Shown: piece after piece, positions 21,638 through 28,675 of the stretch | Layout: each line of letters starts with the position of its first letter | Numbering within the stretch: the stretch's first letter is position 1 | Assembly: GCA_035063785.1 (NCBI GenBank) | Contig: JAPSFS010000004.1 | Span: 183,598 to 247,597 of the forward strand | DNA length: 64,000 bases | Direction: 5' to 3' | Origin: Comamonas_C sp026954015 | GTDB lineage: Bacteria > Pseudomonadota > Gammaproteobacteria > Burkholderiales > Burkholderiaceae_C | The notes under the pieces: generated by a model | What the model saw: only the letters and a program-made list of their open reading frames with translations | Told to the model about the DNA's origin: nothing | Databases searched by the model: none | Position numbers and translations under genes: made by a program

Positions 21638-22273
21638 ATGACGACACGTTTACGCACCGCCGCGGCGTTGACCGCGGCCTGTCTGGTTCTGGCCGCCTGC
21701 GGCGGTGGAGGCGGCGACGACACTGCCGCAGAGCTGCAGATGGTGGACCCACCCGCATTACCCATGGCGCCGGTCCATCCACCGCCGGCAACACCCGAGG
21801 AGTCCCTGCAACCTCAGCAGCCTCAGGTGCCTGCTGCCGGGGCATGCGGAAATGCGCAGGAGCTGCAGCAGTTGCTCGATGCGCTCAATGCCGCGCGAGC
21901 GCAGGCAAGGCTGTGCAGCGGCAAGCAGAAGCCGGCGGTGTCACCGCTGAAGTGGAATGCGGCGCTGGCGCAGGCGGCCGAGCGCCACTCGCGCGACATG
22001 GTCGCCCACAACTTCGCGGGCCACACCGGCAGCGACGGCAGTACTTTCACCGAACGCATCAGGGACGCCGGGTACACCGGCGCGCCCCTGTCGGAGGACG
22101 TGGCGGCCGGCAGGGCCGCGGCGGCCAGTGCCGTCCAGCAGTGGCTGGAAAGCACAGCCGGCCACTGCGACAGCGTGATGGACGCCAAGGCCGTCGATGT
22201 GGGCGGCGCCTGTGCCTACGGCGCGAGCACCACCTACCGCTACTACTGGACGCTGGACCTCGGGCGCCCCTGA
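21638..22273 (+). CDS. CAP/SCP-domain lipoprotein
   Basis: The 211-residue protein has a lipobox LAACGGG (Cys 21), then a Pro-rich linker. The CAP domain runs from about residue 90 to the end (WNAALAQAAERHSRDMVAHNFAGHTGSDGSTFTERIRDAGY, SEDVAAG, GHCDSVMDAKAVDVG). The family's His and Glu cavity residues appear to be present. The ATG at 21638 is preferred to an upstream overlap with the asparaginase gene because it starts the signal peptide. Function in bacteria is unclear. Confidence 0.8.
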   Translation: MTTRLRTAAALTAACLVLAACGGGGGDDTAAELQMVDPPALPMAPVHPPPATPEESLQPQQPQVPAAGACGNAQELQQLLDALNAARAQARLCSGKQKPAVSPLKWNAALAQAAERHSRDMVAHNFAGHTGSDGSTFTERIRDAGYTGAPLSEDVAAGRAAAASAVQQWLESTAGHCDSVMDAKAVDVGGACAYGASTTYRYYWTLDLGRP

Positions 22274-22336
22274 ACGGCAACGGGCCGCACGCTTGCGCGC
22301 CGGCCCGTATCCATAGATGGCGGTGAGCGGGTGGGC

Positions 22337-22993
22337 TCAGCTCTTCAGCGCCTGGAGTGCGCGCGCGGTGATGTCCTCGACGCTGCCCATGCCGTTGATC
22401 GCCCGGTATTTGGGCGCGGCTACCGGGTCGGCCTTGGCCCAGTTGGCGTAGTAGTCCACCAGCGGGCGTGTCTGGTCGCTGTAGACCTGCAGGCGCTTTC
22501 TCACGGTCTCTTCCTTGTCGTCGTCGCGCTGCACCAGCGGCTCGCCGGTCACGTCGTCCGTGCCTGCAACCTTGGGCGGGTTGAACGTGACGTGGTAGAT
22601 GCGCCCCGAAGCGGGATGGCTACGCCGCCCGCTCATGCGCTCGATGATGGCGTCAAACGGCACGTCGATCTCGAGCACGTAGTCAAGCTTCACGCCTGCG
22701 GCCTTCATGGCGTCGGCCTGCGGAATGGTGCGCGGGAAGCCGTCGAAGAGAAAGCCCTGCGCACAGTCGGGCTGCGCGATGCGTTCCTTCACGAGGCCGA
22801 TGATGATCTCGTCGCTCACGAGCGCACCCGATTCCATCACCGCCTTGGCCTGCAGCCCCAGCGGCGTGCCGGCCTTGACCGCGGCGCGCAGCATGTCGCC
22901 CGTGGAAATCTGCGGAATGCCGAACTGCTTGCAGATGAACGCCGCTTGCGTGCCTTTGCCGGCGCCGGGCGCGCCCAACAGGATCAATTTCAT
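22337..22993 (-). CDS. adk: Adenylate kinase
   Basis: This 218-residue enzyme balances AMP, ADP and ATP. The P-loop GAPGAGKGT is at residues 7-15; the AMP site (ISTGDMLRAAV) and FLFDGFPRTIPQA follow. The LID domain (GRRSHPASGRIYHVTFNPPKVAGTDDVTGEPLVQRDDD) is the long form. It is the last gene of the exbB-exbD-lpxK-trm112-kdsB-adk series; the 102-bp gap to kdsB could hold its own promoter. Confidence 0.97.
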   Translation of the reverse strand: MKLILLGAPGAGKGTQAAFICKQFGIPQISTGDMLRAAVKAGTPLGLQAKAVMESGALVSDEIIIGLVKERIAQPDCAQGFLFDGFPRTIPQADAMKAAGVKLDYVLEIDVPFDAIIERMSGRRSHPASGRIYHVTFNPPKVAGTDDVTGEPLVQRDDDKEETVRKRLQVYSDQTRPLVDYYANWAKADPVAAPKYRAINGMGSVEDITARALQALKS

Positions 22994-23095
22994 GGGTGAT
23001 CTCTCTCTCCGTGTGTTTTGAAATCGGGTCGGTGCGCGCTGCGCCGCATCGGCAGTGGCTTCAAGAATAGCACGCAGGGTGCGCCATGCCGGGGG

Positions 23096-23860
23096 CTACC
23101 GAGCGTACGTCCGGCGCACACGTTCGAGGTCGGCCGGCGTATCCACCCCGGCGCCCGGTGCCTGCGCGCTCAGGTGCACCGCGATGCGCTCGCCGTGCCA
23201 GAGCGCGCGCAGTTGCTCGAGCGACTCGCACTGCTCCAGCGGCGCGGGCGCCATGCGCGCGAACGCGCGCAGGAAACCGGCGCGGTAGCTGTAGATGCCG
23301 ATGTGGCGCAGCGGCGCGGGTTGCGTGGGCAGCGCGGTGATGCCGCCTGCGAACCCGTCGCGCCACCAGGGCAGTGGCGCTCGCGAGAAGGTGAGCGCCA
23401 GACCCTGCGCGTCCACCACCACCTTCACGACGTTGGGATTGGTGAATTCTTCTACGGTAGTGATAGCGTGCGCCGCCGTTCCCATGCGCGCTAGCGGCTG
23501 ATTGGGCAATAAATCGGCGACGGCGGCGATGAGCGCCGGGTCGATGAGCGGCTCGTCGCCCTGCACGTTGACGATGAGAGCGTCGTCCGCGAGCGCGAGC
23601 AGCGTGCTGGCCTCGGCCAGGCGGTCGCTGCCGCTGGCGTGGTCGGCGCGCGTGAGCAGCGCCTCGACGCCGTGGCGCGCGCAGGCGTCGACGATGCCGG
23701 GCGCATCTGCCGCCACCACGACGCGCGCCGCGCCGCTGGCCGCCGCGCGCTCGGCCACGCGCACCACCATGGGCTTGCCCGCGATGTCGGCGAGCGGTTT
23801 GCCCGGCAGCCGCGTGGACGCGAGCCGCGCCGGGATCAGTACCGTGAACGGCGTGCTCAC
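23096..23860 (-). CDS. kdsB: 3-deoxy-manno-octulosonate (CMP-KDO) cytidylyltransferase
   Basis: The 254-residue enzyme activates KDO with CTP for lipopolysaccharide core synthesis. The start FTVLIPARLASTRLPGKPLADIAGKPMV and the block VNVQGDEPLIDP are diagnostic. The start is GTG at 23860, which overlaps the stop of the Trm112-like gene (GTGA), implying coupled translation. Part of the protein (about residues 116-135, LPNQPLARMGTAAHAITT) is encoded by a copy of the dispersed repeat. Confidence 0.95.
   Translation of the reverse strand: MSTPFTVLIPARLASTRLPGKPLADIAGKPMVVRVAERAAASGAARVVVAADAPGIVDACARHGVEALLTRADHASGSDRLAEASTLLALADDALIVNVQGDEPLIDPALIAAVADLLPNQPLARMGTAAHAITTVEEFTNPNVVKVVVDAQGLALTFSRAPLPWWRDGFAGGITALPTQPAPLRHIGIYSYRAGFLRAFARMAPAPLEQCESLEQLRALWHGERIAVHLSAQAPGAGVDTPADLERVRRTYAR
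23457..23514 (+). repeat. Dispersed palindromic repeat, copy inside kdsB
   Basis: On the plus strand it reads GTAGTGATAGCGTGCGCC, then GCGCGCTAGCGGCTGATTGG and an A/T-rich tail. It is a divergent copy, recognised by the TGATAGC start, the paired GCGC blocks and the local drop in GC. Confidence 0.5.
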
Positions 23861-24045
23861 CGTGGGGCTTCCAGTTCCTCGTCGGTCAACGTGCGCGCCT
23901 CGTTTTCGAGCAGGATGGGGACGCCGTCGCGCACCGGGTAGGCCAGGCGCGCGCTGTGCGAGACGAGTTCCTGGCGCGCGCGGTCGTAGACCAGCGGCCC
24001 CTTGGTGACGGGGCACACGAGCAGTTCAAGCAGTTTCGGGTCCAT
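23857..24045 (-). CDS. Trm112-like protein (UPF0434)
   Basis: A 62-residue protein beginning MDPKLLELLVCPVTKGPLVYDRARQELVS, the standard form of the small Trm112/UPF0434 family encoded between lpxK and kdsB in many proteobacteria. Only one Cys (residue 11) of the zinc-ribbon ancestor is kept. It overlaps lpxK by 20 bases and kdsB by four. Its function is not established. Confidence 0.88.
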   Translation of the reverse strand: MDPKLLELLVCPVTKGPLVYDRARQELVSHSARLAYPVRDGVPILLENEARTLTDEELEAPR

Positions 24046-25045
24046 GCGGCTCTCCAGCTGACGTCGATGATAGCGAGGCCAGGCGCGTGTCCAGCCAGCG
24101 GTAGAACGCCGGCGCGATCCGCACCTGCAGCGCCACGGCGAGCACGTCGGGGTGGCGCGGCCAGAGCTTGACCGCGTCTTTTTCGGTACAAATGATGCGT
24201 TCGCGCTTGTCTGGCGGGCGCTTCCAGCCATCAAAATCGTAGTGATCGGGCAGTGCCACCTCGCGCGCGGGGTGCAGGCCGCGCGCGCGCAGCATGGCAA
24301 AGAACTCCTCGGGGCGTGCCGTGCCCGCGAGTGCCACGAGCGGCGCCGCGCCGAGCGCGGTGAGCGGCGTGGTCTGGCCCGTCGCGTCCAGCGCCTCATC
24401 GGCAAGCGCCCGCGTGAGCGCAAAGGTCGGGGCGGCGCCCGCGCGTGGCGCATCGCCCTGGTAGAGCACCGCATCGACCGCGCGCGGCCAGGGCTCGCGC
24501 AGCGGCCCGGCCGGCAGCAGCCAGCCGTTGCCCACCCCCTGCTCGTTGAACACGCACAGTTCCAGATCGCGCGCGAGCGCCAGGTGCTGCAGGCCGTCGT
24601 CGCAGACCACGATGTCCACCTCAGGGTGCGCGGCCAGCAGCGCGCGGCCCGCGCGCGCGCGGTCGCGGTCGACGAAGACCGGCACGCCGCCGCGACGCGC
24701 GATGAGCAGCGGCTCGTCGCCCACCTCGCGCGCGCCGCTGTCGGGCCGCACCGCGCGCCCGTCCGTCGTCCTGCGGCCATAGCCGCGCGAAATAACCGCA
24801 GGATGCCAGCCCTGACGCTGCAGGTGCGCCAGCAGCGCAAGCGTCACCGGCGTCTTGCCCGCGCCGCCCGCCACCACGTTGCCCACGACGATGACGGGCA
24901 CGGGCAGGCGCTCGCCGCGCAGCACGCCGTGGTGGTAGAGCGCGCGCCGCACGGCAACCAGCGCGCCGTACAGCACGGAGAGCGGCCAGAGCAGCCAGGC
25001 AGGCGCGCCGCGCCGCTGCCAGCTGCGCCGCACGCGTGCGCTCAT
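24026..25045 (-). CDS. lpxK: Tetraacyldisaccharide 4'-kinase
   Basis: The 339-residue inner-membrane enzyme phosphorylates the lipid A precursor at the 4' position. It has an N-terminal membrane-associated helix (AWLLWPLSVLYGALVAVRRALY), the P-loop variant VVGNVVAGGAGKTPVT, and CDDGLQHLALARDLEL. Residues about 269-286 (DHYDFDGWKRPPDKRERI) fall in a dispersed-repeat copy, just before the conserved TEKDAVKL motif. Confidence 0.95.
   Translation of the reverse strand: MSARVRRSWQRRGAPAWLLWPLSVLYGALVAVRRALYHHGVLRGERLPVPVIVVGNVVAGGAGKTPVTLALLAHLQRQGWHPAVISRGYGRRTTDGRAVRPDSGAREVGDEPLLIARRGGVPVFVDRDRARAGRALLAAHPEVDIVVCDDGLQHLALARDLELCVFNEQGVGNGWLLPAGPLREPWPRAVDAVLYQGDAPRAGAAPTFALTRALADEALDATGQTTPLTALGAAPLVALAGTARPEEFFAMLRARGLHPAREVALPDHYDFDGWKRPPDKRERIICTEKDAVKLWPRHPDVLAVALQVRIAPAFYRWLDTRLASLSSTSAGEPHGPETA
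24188..24240 (+). repeat. Dispersed palindromic repeat, copy inside lpxK
   Basis: On the plus strand it reads AAATGATGCGTTCGCGCTTG, then TCTGGCGGGCGCTTCCAGCC and ATCAAAATCG. The order GCGCTTG / GGCGGGCGCT / GCC / AAAAT matches the truB copy closely. Confidence 0.65.
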
Positions 25046-25059
25046 GCCGGGCGACTCCG

Positions 25060-25485
25060 CTACCGGCCCGCGGCGCCGGGTGACTGCGTGGCGAAGGTGA
25101 TGCGCGCGAGGCCCACGCGACGCGCCGCCTCCATCACGGTGATGACCGCCTGGTGCGGCGCGAGCGCGTCGGCGCTGATGATGAGCACCGGCTCGTCCCT
25201 CGGGGGCGTCGCGGCGCGCAGCGCCTGGGCGAGCTGGTCCGTGCTCCTGCCTGCAAGCGTCGTGCGGTTGACGGCATAGCGCCCGTCGGCGGTTACCGCC
25301 ACGGTGATCTCGCCCGGGCGGTCGCGCGCAGCCTGCGCGTCGGCCACGGGCAGCGTGAGCTGCAGCTCGGTGAATCGGCTGTAGGTGGTGGTCAGCATCA
25401 GGAAGATGAGGATCACCAGCAGCACGTCGATGAACGGGATCAGGTCGATCCTGGGCTCCTCGTGCGAGCGGCCGCGGAAATGCAT
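25060..25485 (-). CDS. exbD: Biopolymer transport protein ExbD
   Basis: The 141-residue protein has one N-terminal transmembrane segment (IDLIPFIDVLLVILIFLMLTT) with the conserved Asp in PFIDV that carries protons, followed by a periplasmic domain. With ExbB it forms the motor that energises TonB-type transport. No tonB gene is adjacent. It starts 12 bases after exbB and ends 14 bases before lpxK, so the motor genes sit in a lipid A operon, a common betaproteobacterial layout. Confidence 0.93.
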   Translation of the reverse strand: MHFRGRSHEEPRIDLIPFIDVLLVILIFLMLTTTYSRFTELQLTLPVADAQAARDRPGEITVAVTADGRYAVNRTTLAGRSTDQLAQALRAATPPRDEPVLIISADALAPHQAVITVMEAARRVGLARITFATQSPGAAGR

Positions 25486-25497
25486 GCGCGTGACCTC

Positions 25498-26142
25498 TCA
25501 GTGCTGGCGCTGCTGCAGCAGGTGGCGCACGAAGCGCTCGGACGCGAGCTCCAGCGTGAGCAGGTAGGCATCCACCCGGGCGCGAAAGTACTTCCAGAAA
25601 AACAGCGCCGGAATCGCGATGATGAGCCCGAACGCGGTGTTGTACAGCGCCATGGCGATGCCGTGCGCGAGCTGCGCGGGGTTGCCGCCGCCCGCGACGT
25701 GCCCCACGGCGCCCGCGCCCGCCTGCGCGCCGAAGATCTCGATCATGCCGACGACGGTGCCCAGCAGCCCGAGCAGCGGCGCGGCCGAGGCGATCGTGCC
25801 GAGCGCGATCAGGTATTTTTCGAGCCGGTGCGCCACGAGCCGGCCGCGGCTTTCCATCGCGGCGCGCACATCCGTCTCGGTGCTGCGCGGGGCGCTCACG
25901 AGCTGGCGCACGCCGCTGGCGAGCACCTCGCCCAGCGCCGAGCTCTGCTCAAGCTGGTTCACGATGTCCGGCGGCGGCAGGCCGCGGGCCGTGACCGAGA
26001 TGGCTTCATCGAGGAGCGTGGGGGGCGCGACGCGCCGGGTCTGCAGACTGATGAACCGCTCGATGATGAGCGCGAGCGCAACCACGGAACAGGCGATCAG
26101 CGGCCAGATCGGCCAACCCGAGGCTTGTATGATCGAAAACAA
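25498..26142 (-). CDS. exbB: Biopolymer transport protein ExbB (MotA/TolQ/ExbB family)
   Basis: The 214-residue protein has three transmembrane segments: one near the N-terminus (WPIWPLIACSVVALALIIERF) and two in the C-terminal half around GTIASAAPLLGLLGTVVGMIEIF and GIAMALYNTAFGLIIAIPALFF. The likely start is TTG at 26142 (then FSIIQASGW), with GGAG at the right distance. An upstream ATG at 26178 would add 12 residues but lacks a ribosome site. Confidence 0.9.
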   Translation of the reverse strand: MFSIIQASGWPIWPLIACSVVALALIIERFISLQTRRVAPPTLLDEAISVTARGLPPPDIVNQLEQSSALGEVLASGVRQLVSAPRSTETDVRAAMESRGRLVAHRLEKYLIALGTIASAAPLLGLLGTVVGMIEIFGAQAGAGAVGHVAGGGNPAQLAHGIAMALYNTAFGLIIAIPALFFWKYFRARVDAYLLTLELASERFVRHLLQQRQH

Positions 26143-26227
26143 TTGCCACTCCGTGCCGGTGCGATGCCAATCGGCCATTATGGCGCACGCCCGCGGCATC
26201 CCCGGGCGCCCACTCATCCACTTGTCC

Positions 26228-26248
26228 TGTGCATAACTTTGTGGGTAA
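26228..26248 (+). other. Pair of DnaA-box-like 9-mers
   Basis: TGTGCATAA (26228-26236) and TGTGGGTAA (26240-26248) each differ by one base from the DnaA box TGTGGATAA. A third near-match, TGTGGATGA, is at 26413-26421. They lie in the 318-bp divergent gap between exbB and xseA, which otherwise holds only presumed promoters. Binding is inferred from motif similarity only. Confidence 0.35.
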
Positions 26249-26460
26249 CCACCCCAACAAGACGCAGCATCCCGCACCAGTCCGTGCTTTGCGCGCGATG
26301 CTGAAAAAATGTGCAATGAAAATGCCTTGCAAATCAATGGCTTGCACGACAGGTTCGACGGCTGGTGCTATCCCTTCGGTGAGCGGCCTGCCGTGCAGGC
26401 GCCGCGCCGCGCTGTGGATGACTGGGCCGCGTCCACCGCGTGCCAGCGCCCGCCACGCCG

Positions 26461-27789
26461 ATGTTTGAGCCCGCAAACCACGACGCGGCGCCGCTCGTGT
26501 GGGAAGTCGGCGTGCTGTGCCGCGCCGTGTCTGACGCGCTGCAGGCACGCTTCGACCCGGTGGCGGTGCGTGGCGAGCTTGCGGGCTTTTCGCGCGCGGC
26601 GAGCGGGCACTGCTACTTCACGCTGAAGGACGAGCGCGGGCAGTTGCGCTGCGCGATGTTCCGCCGCGCCGCGGACCGGCTGGACTTCACGCCACGCGAC
26701 GGCCAGCTCGTGCGGCTGCGCGCACGGCTAGCGGTGTACGAGGCGCGGGGCGACCTGCAGCTCGTGGTCGAGCAGATGGAGCGGGCGGGGCAGGGCGCGC
26801 TCTTCGAGCAGTTCCTGCGCCTGAAAGCCCGGCTGGAGGCCGAGGGGCTGTTCGACGCCGCCCGCAAGCGCGCGCTGCCGGTGATGCCGCGTGCGATCGG
26901 CCTCGTCACGTCGCTCGGGGCCGCCGCGCTGCACGACGTGCAAACCACGCTGGCGCGGCGCGTGCCGCATATCCCGGTGGTACTCGCGCCCGCGCTGGTG
27001 CAGGGTGATGCGGCGCCCGGGAGCCTGCGCAGCGCGCTATCACAACTGTATCTTCTCGCGCTTTCTGGCAAAGCGCTGGAGGCGAAAAACACTGCGAATA
27101 TCCCACCGGTCGACGTCATCCTGCTCGTGCGCGGCGGTGGTTCGCTCGAAGACCTCTGGGCCTTCAACGACGAGCAGCTGGCGCGCACCATCGTCGCGAG
27201 CCCCGTGCCCGTCATCAGCGGTGTGGGGCACGAGACGGATTTCACCGTGGCCGACTTCTGCGCCGATGTGCGCGCGCCCACGCCGACCGCTGCCGCCGAG
27301 CTCGTGGCGCAGCCCCGTGCGGACTGGCTCGCGGCGCTCGATCTGCTCGAAGCGCGTCTGGCGCAGGCCAGCGAGCGACGCCTCGATGCTGCGGGCCAGC
27401 GGCTGGACGGCATCGCGCAGCGCCTGGGCCGGCCCTCGGGCATGGTGGCCAGCGCACGGCTGCAGTTCGAGCACCAGGCCCAGCGTCTGCGCCACGCGGT
27501 GCTGCGCGGGCAGGAGCAGCGCGCGCAGTCGTGCCAGGCGGCGCAGCGCGATTTTTCGCAGCGCTTCGAGCGCCACCTTGCGCGGGAGACCGACCGGCTT
27601 GAACGCGTGGCGCTGCGCCTGCGCCTGCTCGACCCGCGCCACGCGCTGGCGCGCGGTTATGCGCTGCTCACCGACGCGCGCGGGCAGGTCGTCGCGCGCG
27701 CATCGCAGGTGCGCACGGGCGACCGGCTGCTGGCGCAACTGGCCGAGGGGGAACTCGACCTCAACGTTGCCGAACCACGATTGCTTTAG
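26461..27789 (+). CDS. xseA: Exodeoxyribonuclease VII large subunit
   Basis: The 442-residue protein has an N-terminal OB domain (VRGELAGFSRAASGHCYFTLKDERGQLRCAMFRR), then the XseA catalytic core (PRAIGLVTSLGAAALHDVQTTLARR, VRGGGSLEDLWAFNDEQLARTI, VISGVGHETDFTVADFCADVRAPTPTAAAEL) and a coiled-coil C-terminus. With XseB it degrades single-stranded DNA; xseB is not next to it. The ATG at 26461 was preferred over a GTG seven codons upstream. Residues about 193-213 (LYLLALSGKALEAKNTANIP) lie in a dispersed-repeat copy. Confidence 0.95.
   Translation: MFEPANHDAAPLVWEVGVLCRAVSDALQARFDPVAVRGELAGFSRAASGHCYFTLKDERGQLRCAMFRRAADRLDFTPRDGQLVRLRARLAVYEARGDLQLVVEQMERAGQGALFEQFLRLKARLEAEGLFDAARKRALPVMPRAIGLVTSLGAAALHDVQTTLARRVPHIPVVLAPALVQGDAAPGSLRSALSQLYLLALSGKALEAKNTANIPPVDVILLVRGGGSLEDLWAFNDEQLARTIVASPVPVISGVGHETDFTVADFCADVRAPTPTAAAELVAQPRADWLAALDLLEARLAQASERRLDAAGQRLDGIAQRLGRPSGMVASARLQFEHQAQRLRHAVLRGQEQRAQSCQAAQRDFSQRFERHLARETDRLERVALRLRLLDPRHALARGYALLTDARGQVVARASQVRTGDRLLAQLAEGELDLNVAEPRLL
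27037..27101 (+). repeat. Dispersed palindromic repeat, copy inside xseA
   Basis: It contains TATCTTCTCGCGCTTTCTGG, then CAAAGCGCTGGAGGCGAAAAA, close to the consensus CGCGCTTG-CTGG-CAAGCGCTGGAGGCC-AAAA. The host reading frame remains open. Confidence 0.7.
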
Positions 27790-27897
27790 CGCCGTGCGTA
27801 TGTTTCGACCCGTGCGGGCGCAATCGCGGCATCCTTTCTACAATGGCCGCGTCATGCCCGATCGCGGCATTTGATGGACTACAGAAAGGAACTCACC

Positions 27898-28479
27898 ATG
27901 CAACACGTCCTGCCGGCCTTGCCCTACGCCCTCGATGCGCTCGCACCGCACATCAGCAAGGAAACGCTGGAATTTCACTACGGCAAGCACCACAGCGGCT
28001 ACGTCAACAACCTGAACAACCTGCAAAAAGGCACCGAGTTCGAACACATGACGCTCGAAGAGATCGTCAGGAAGGCCAGCGGCGGCCTGTTCAACAACGC
28101 CGCGCAGGTCTGGAACCACACCTTCTTCTGGAACAGCCTCAAGCCCAACGGCGGCGGCGAGCCCGGCGGCGCGCTGGCCAAGGCGATCCACGCCAAGTGG
28201 GGCAGCTACGCGGCGTTCCGCGAAGCCTTCGTCAAGAGCGCGGGCGGCAACTTCGGCTCGGGCTGGACCTGGCTCGTCAAGAAGGCCGACGGCAGCGTGG
28301 ACATCGTGAACACCAGCAACGCCGCGACGCCGCTCACCGGCGCCGACAAGCCGCTGCTCACGGTGGACGTATGGGAGCACGCCTACTACATCGACTACCG
28401 CAACGCACGCCCCAAGTTCGTCGAGACCGTGATGGACAAGCTCGTGAACTGGGAGTTCGCCGAAAAGAACTTCGGCTGA
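27898..28479 (+). CDS. sodB: Iron superoxide dismutase
   Basis: The 193-residue enzyme removes superoxide. The start LPALPYALDALAPHISKETLEFHYGKHHSGYVNNLN and the later DVWEHAYYIDYRNARPKF carry the metal ligands (His 27, His 74 region, Asp and His of DVWEH). WNHTFFWNSLKPNGGGEPGG marks the iron/manganese family; iron is inferred from overall similarity to SodB. An AAAGGA ribosome site precedes the ATG, TACAAT at 27839-27844 may be its -10 element, and a strong terminator follows. Confidence 0.95.
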   Translation: MQHVLPALPYALDALAPHISKETLEFHYGKHHSGYVNNLNNLQKGTEFEHMTLEEIVRKASGGLFNNAAQVWNHTFFWNSLKPNGGGEPGGALAKAIHAKWGSYAAFREAFVKSAGGNFGSGWTWLVKKADGSVDIVNTSNAATPLTGADKPLLTVDVWEHAYYIDYRNARPKFVETVMDKLVNWEFAEKNFG

Positions 28480-28511
28480 TCTCCGCGCGCGGCGCAGGCC
28501 GTGCCTGCACC

Positions 28512-28541
28512 AGCCCGCACCGCCCTGGCGCGGGCTTTTTT
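28512..28541 (+). terminator. Rho-independent terminator after sodB
   Basis: AGCCCGC (28512-28518) pairs perfectly with GCGGGCT (28530-28536), loop of 11, followed by a run of T. Confidence 0.88.
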
Positions 28542-28675
28542 CATGGTGTCGCCGGGGCGGTGATGTTGACTTTTCGCCAGGCAAAAAGCACGTTCGATAT
28601 CATGAAACGTTTTTGAAAAACCGCACCCGCGCCTGGCGCCGGGTCCGTCTCACGTCCCTAGCCGAGAGTCCATCG

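Noticed and set aside
22280..22308. Terminator between the CAP-protein gene and adk
   Set aside because: There is a perfect 8-bp stem (ACGGGCCG / CGGCCCGT), but no T-tract follows, so it is not listed as a terminator.
28565..28605. Promoter of the isocitrate dehydrogenase gene
   Set aside because: TTGACT and TATCAT are present but 26 bp apart, too far for a standard sigma-70 promoter.
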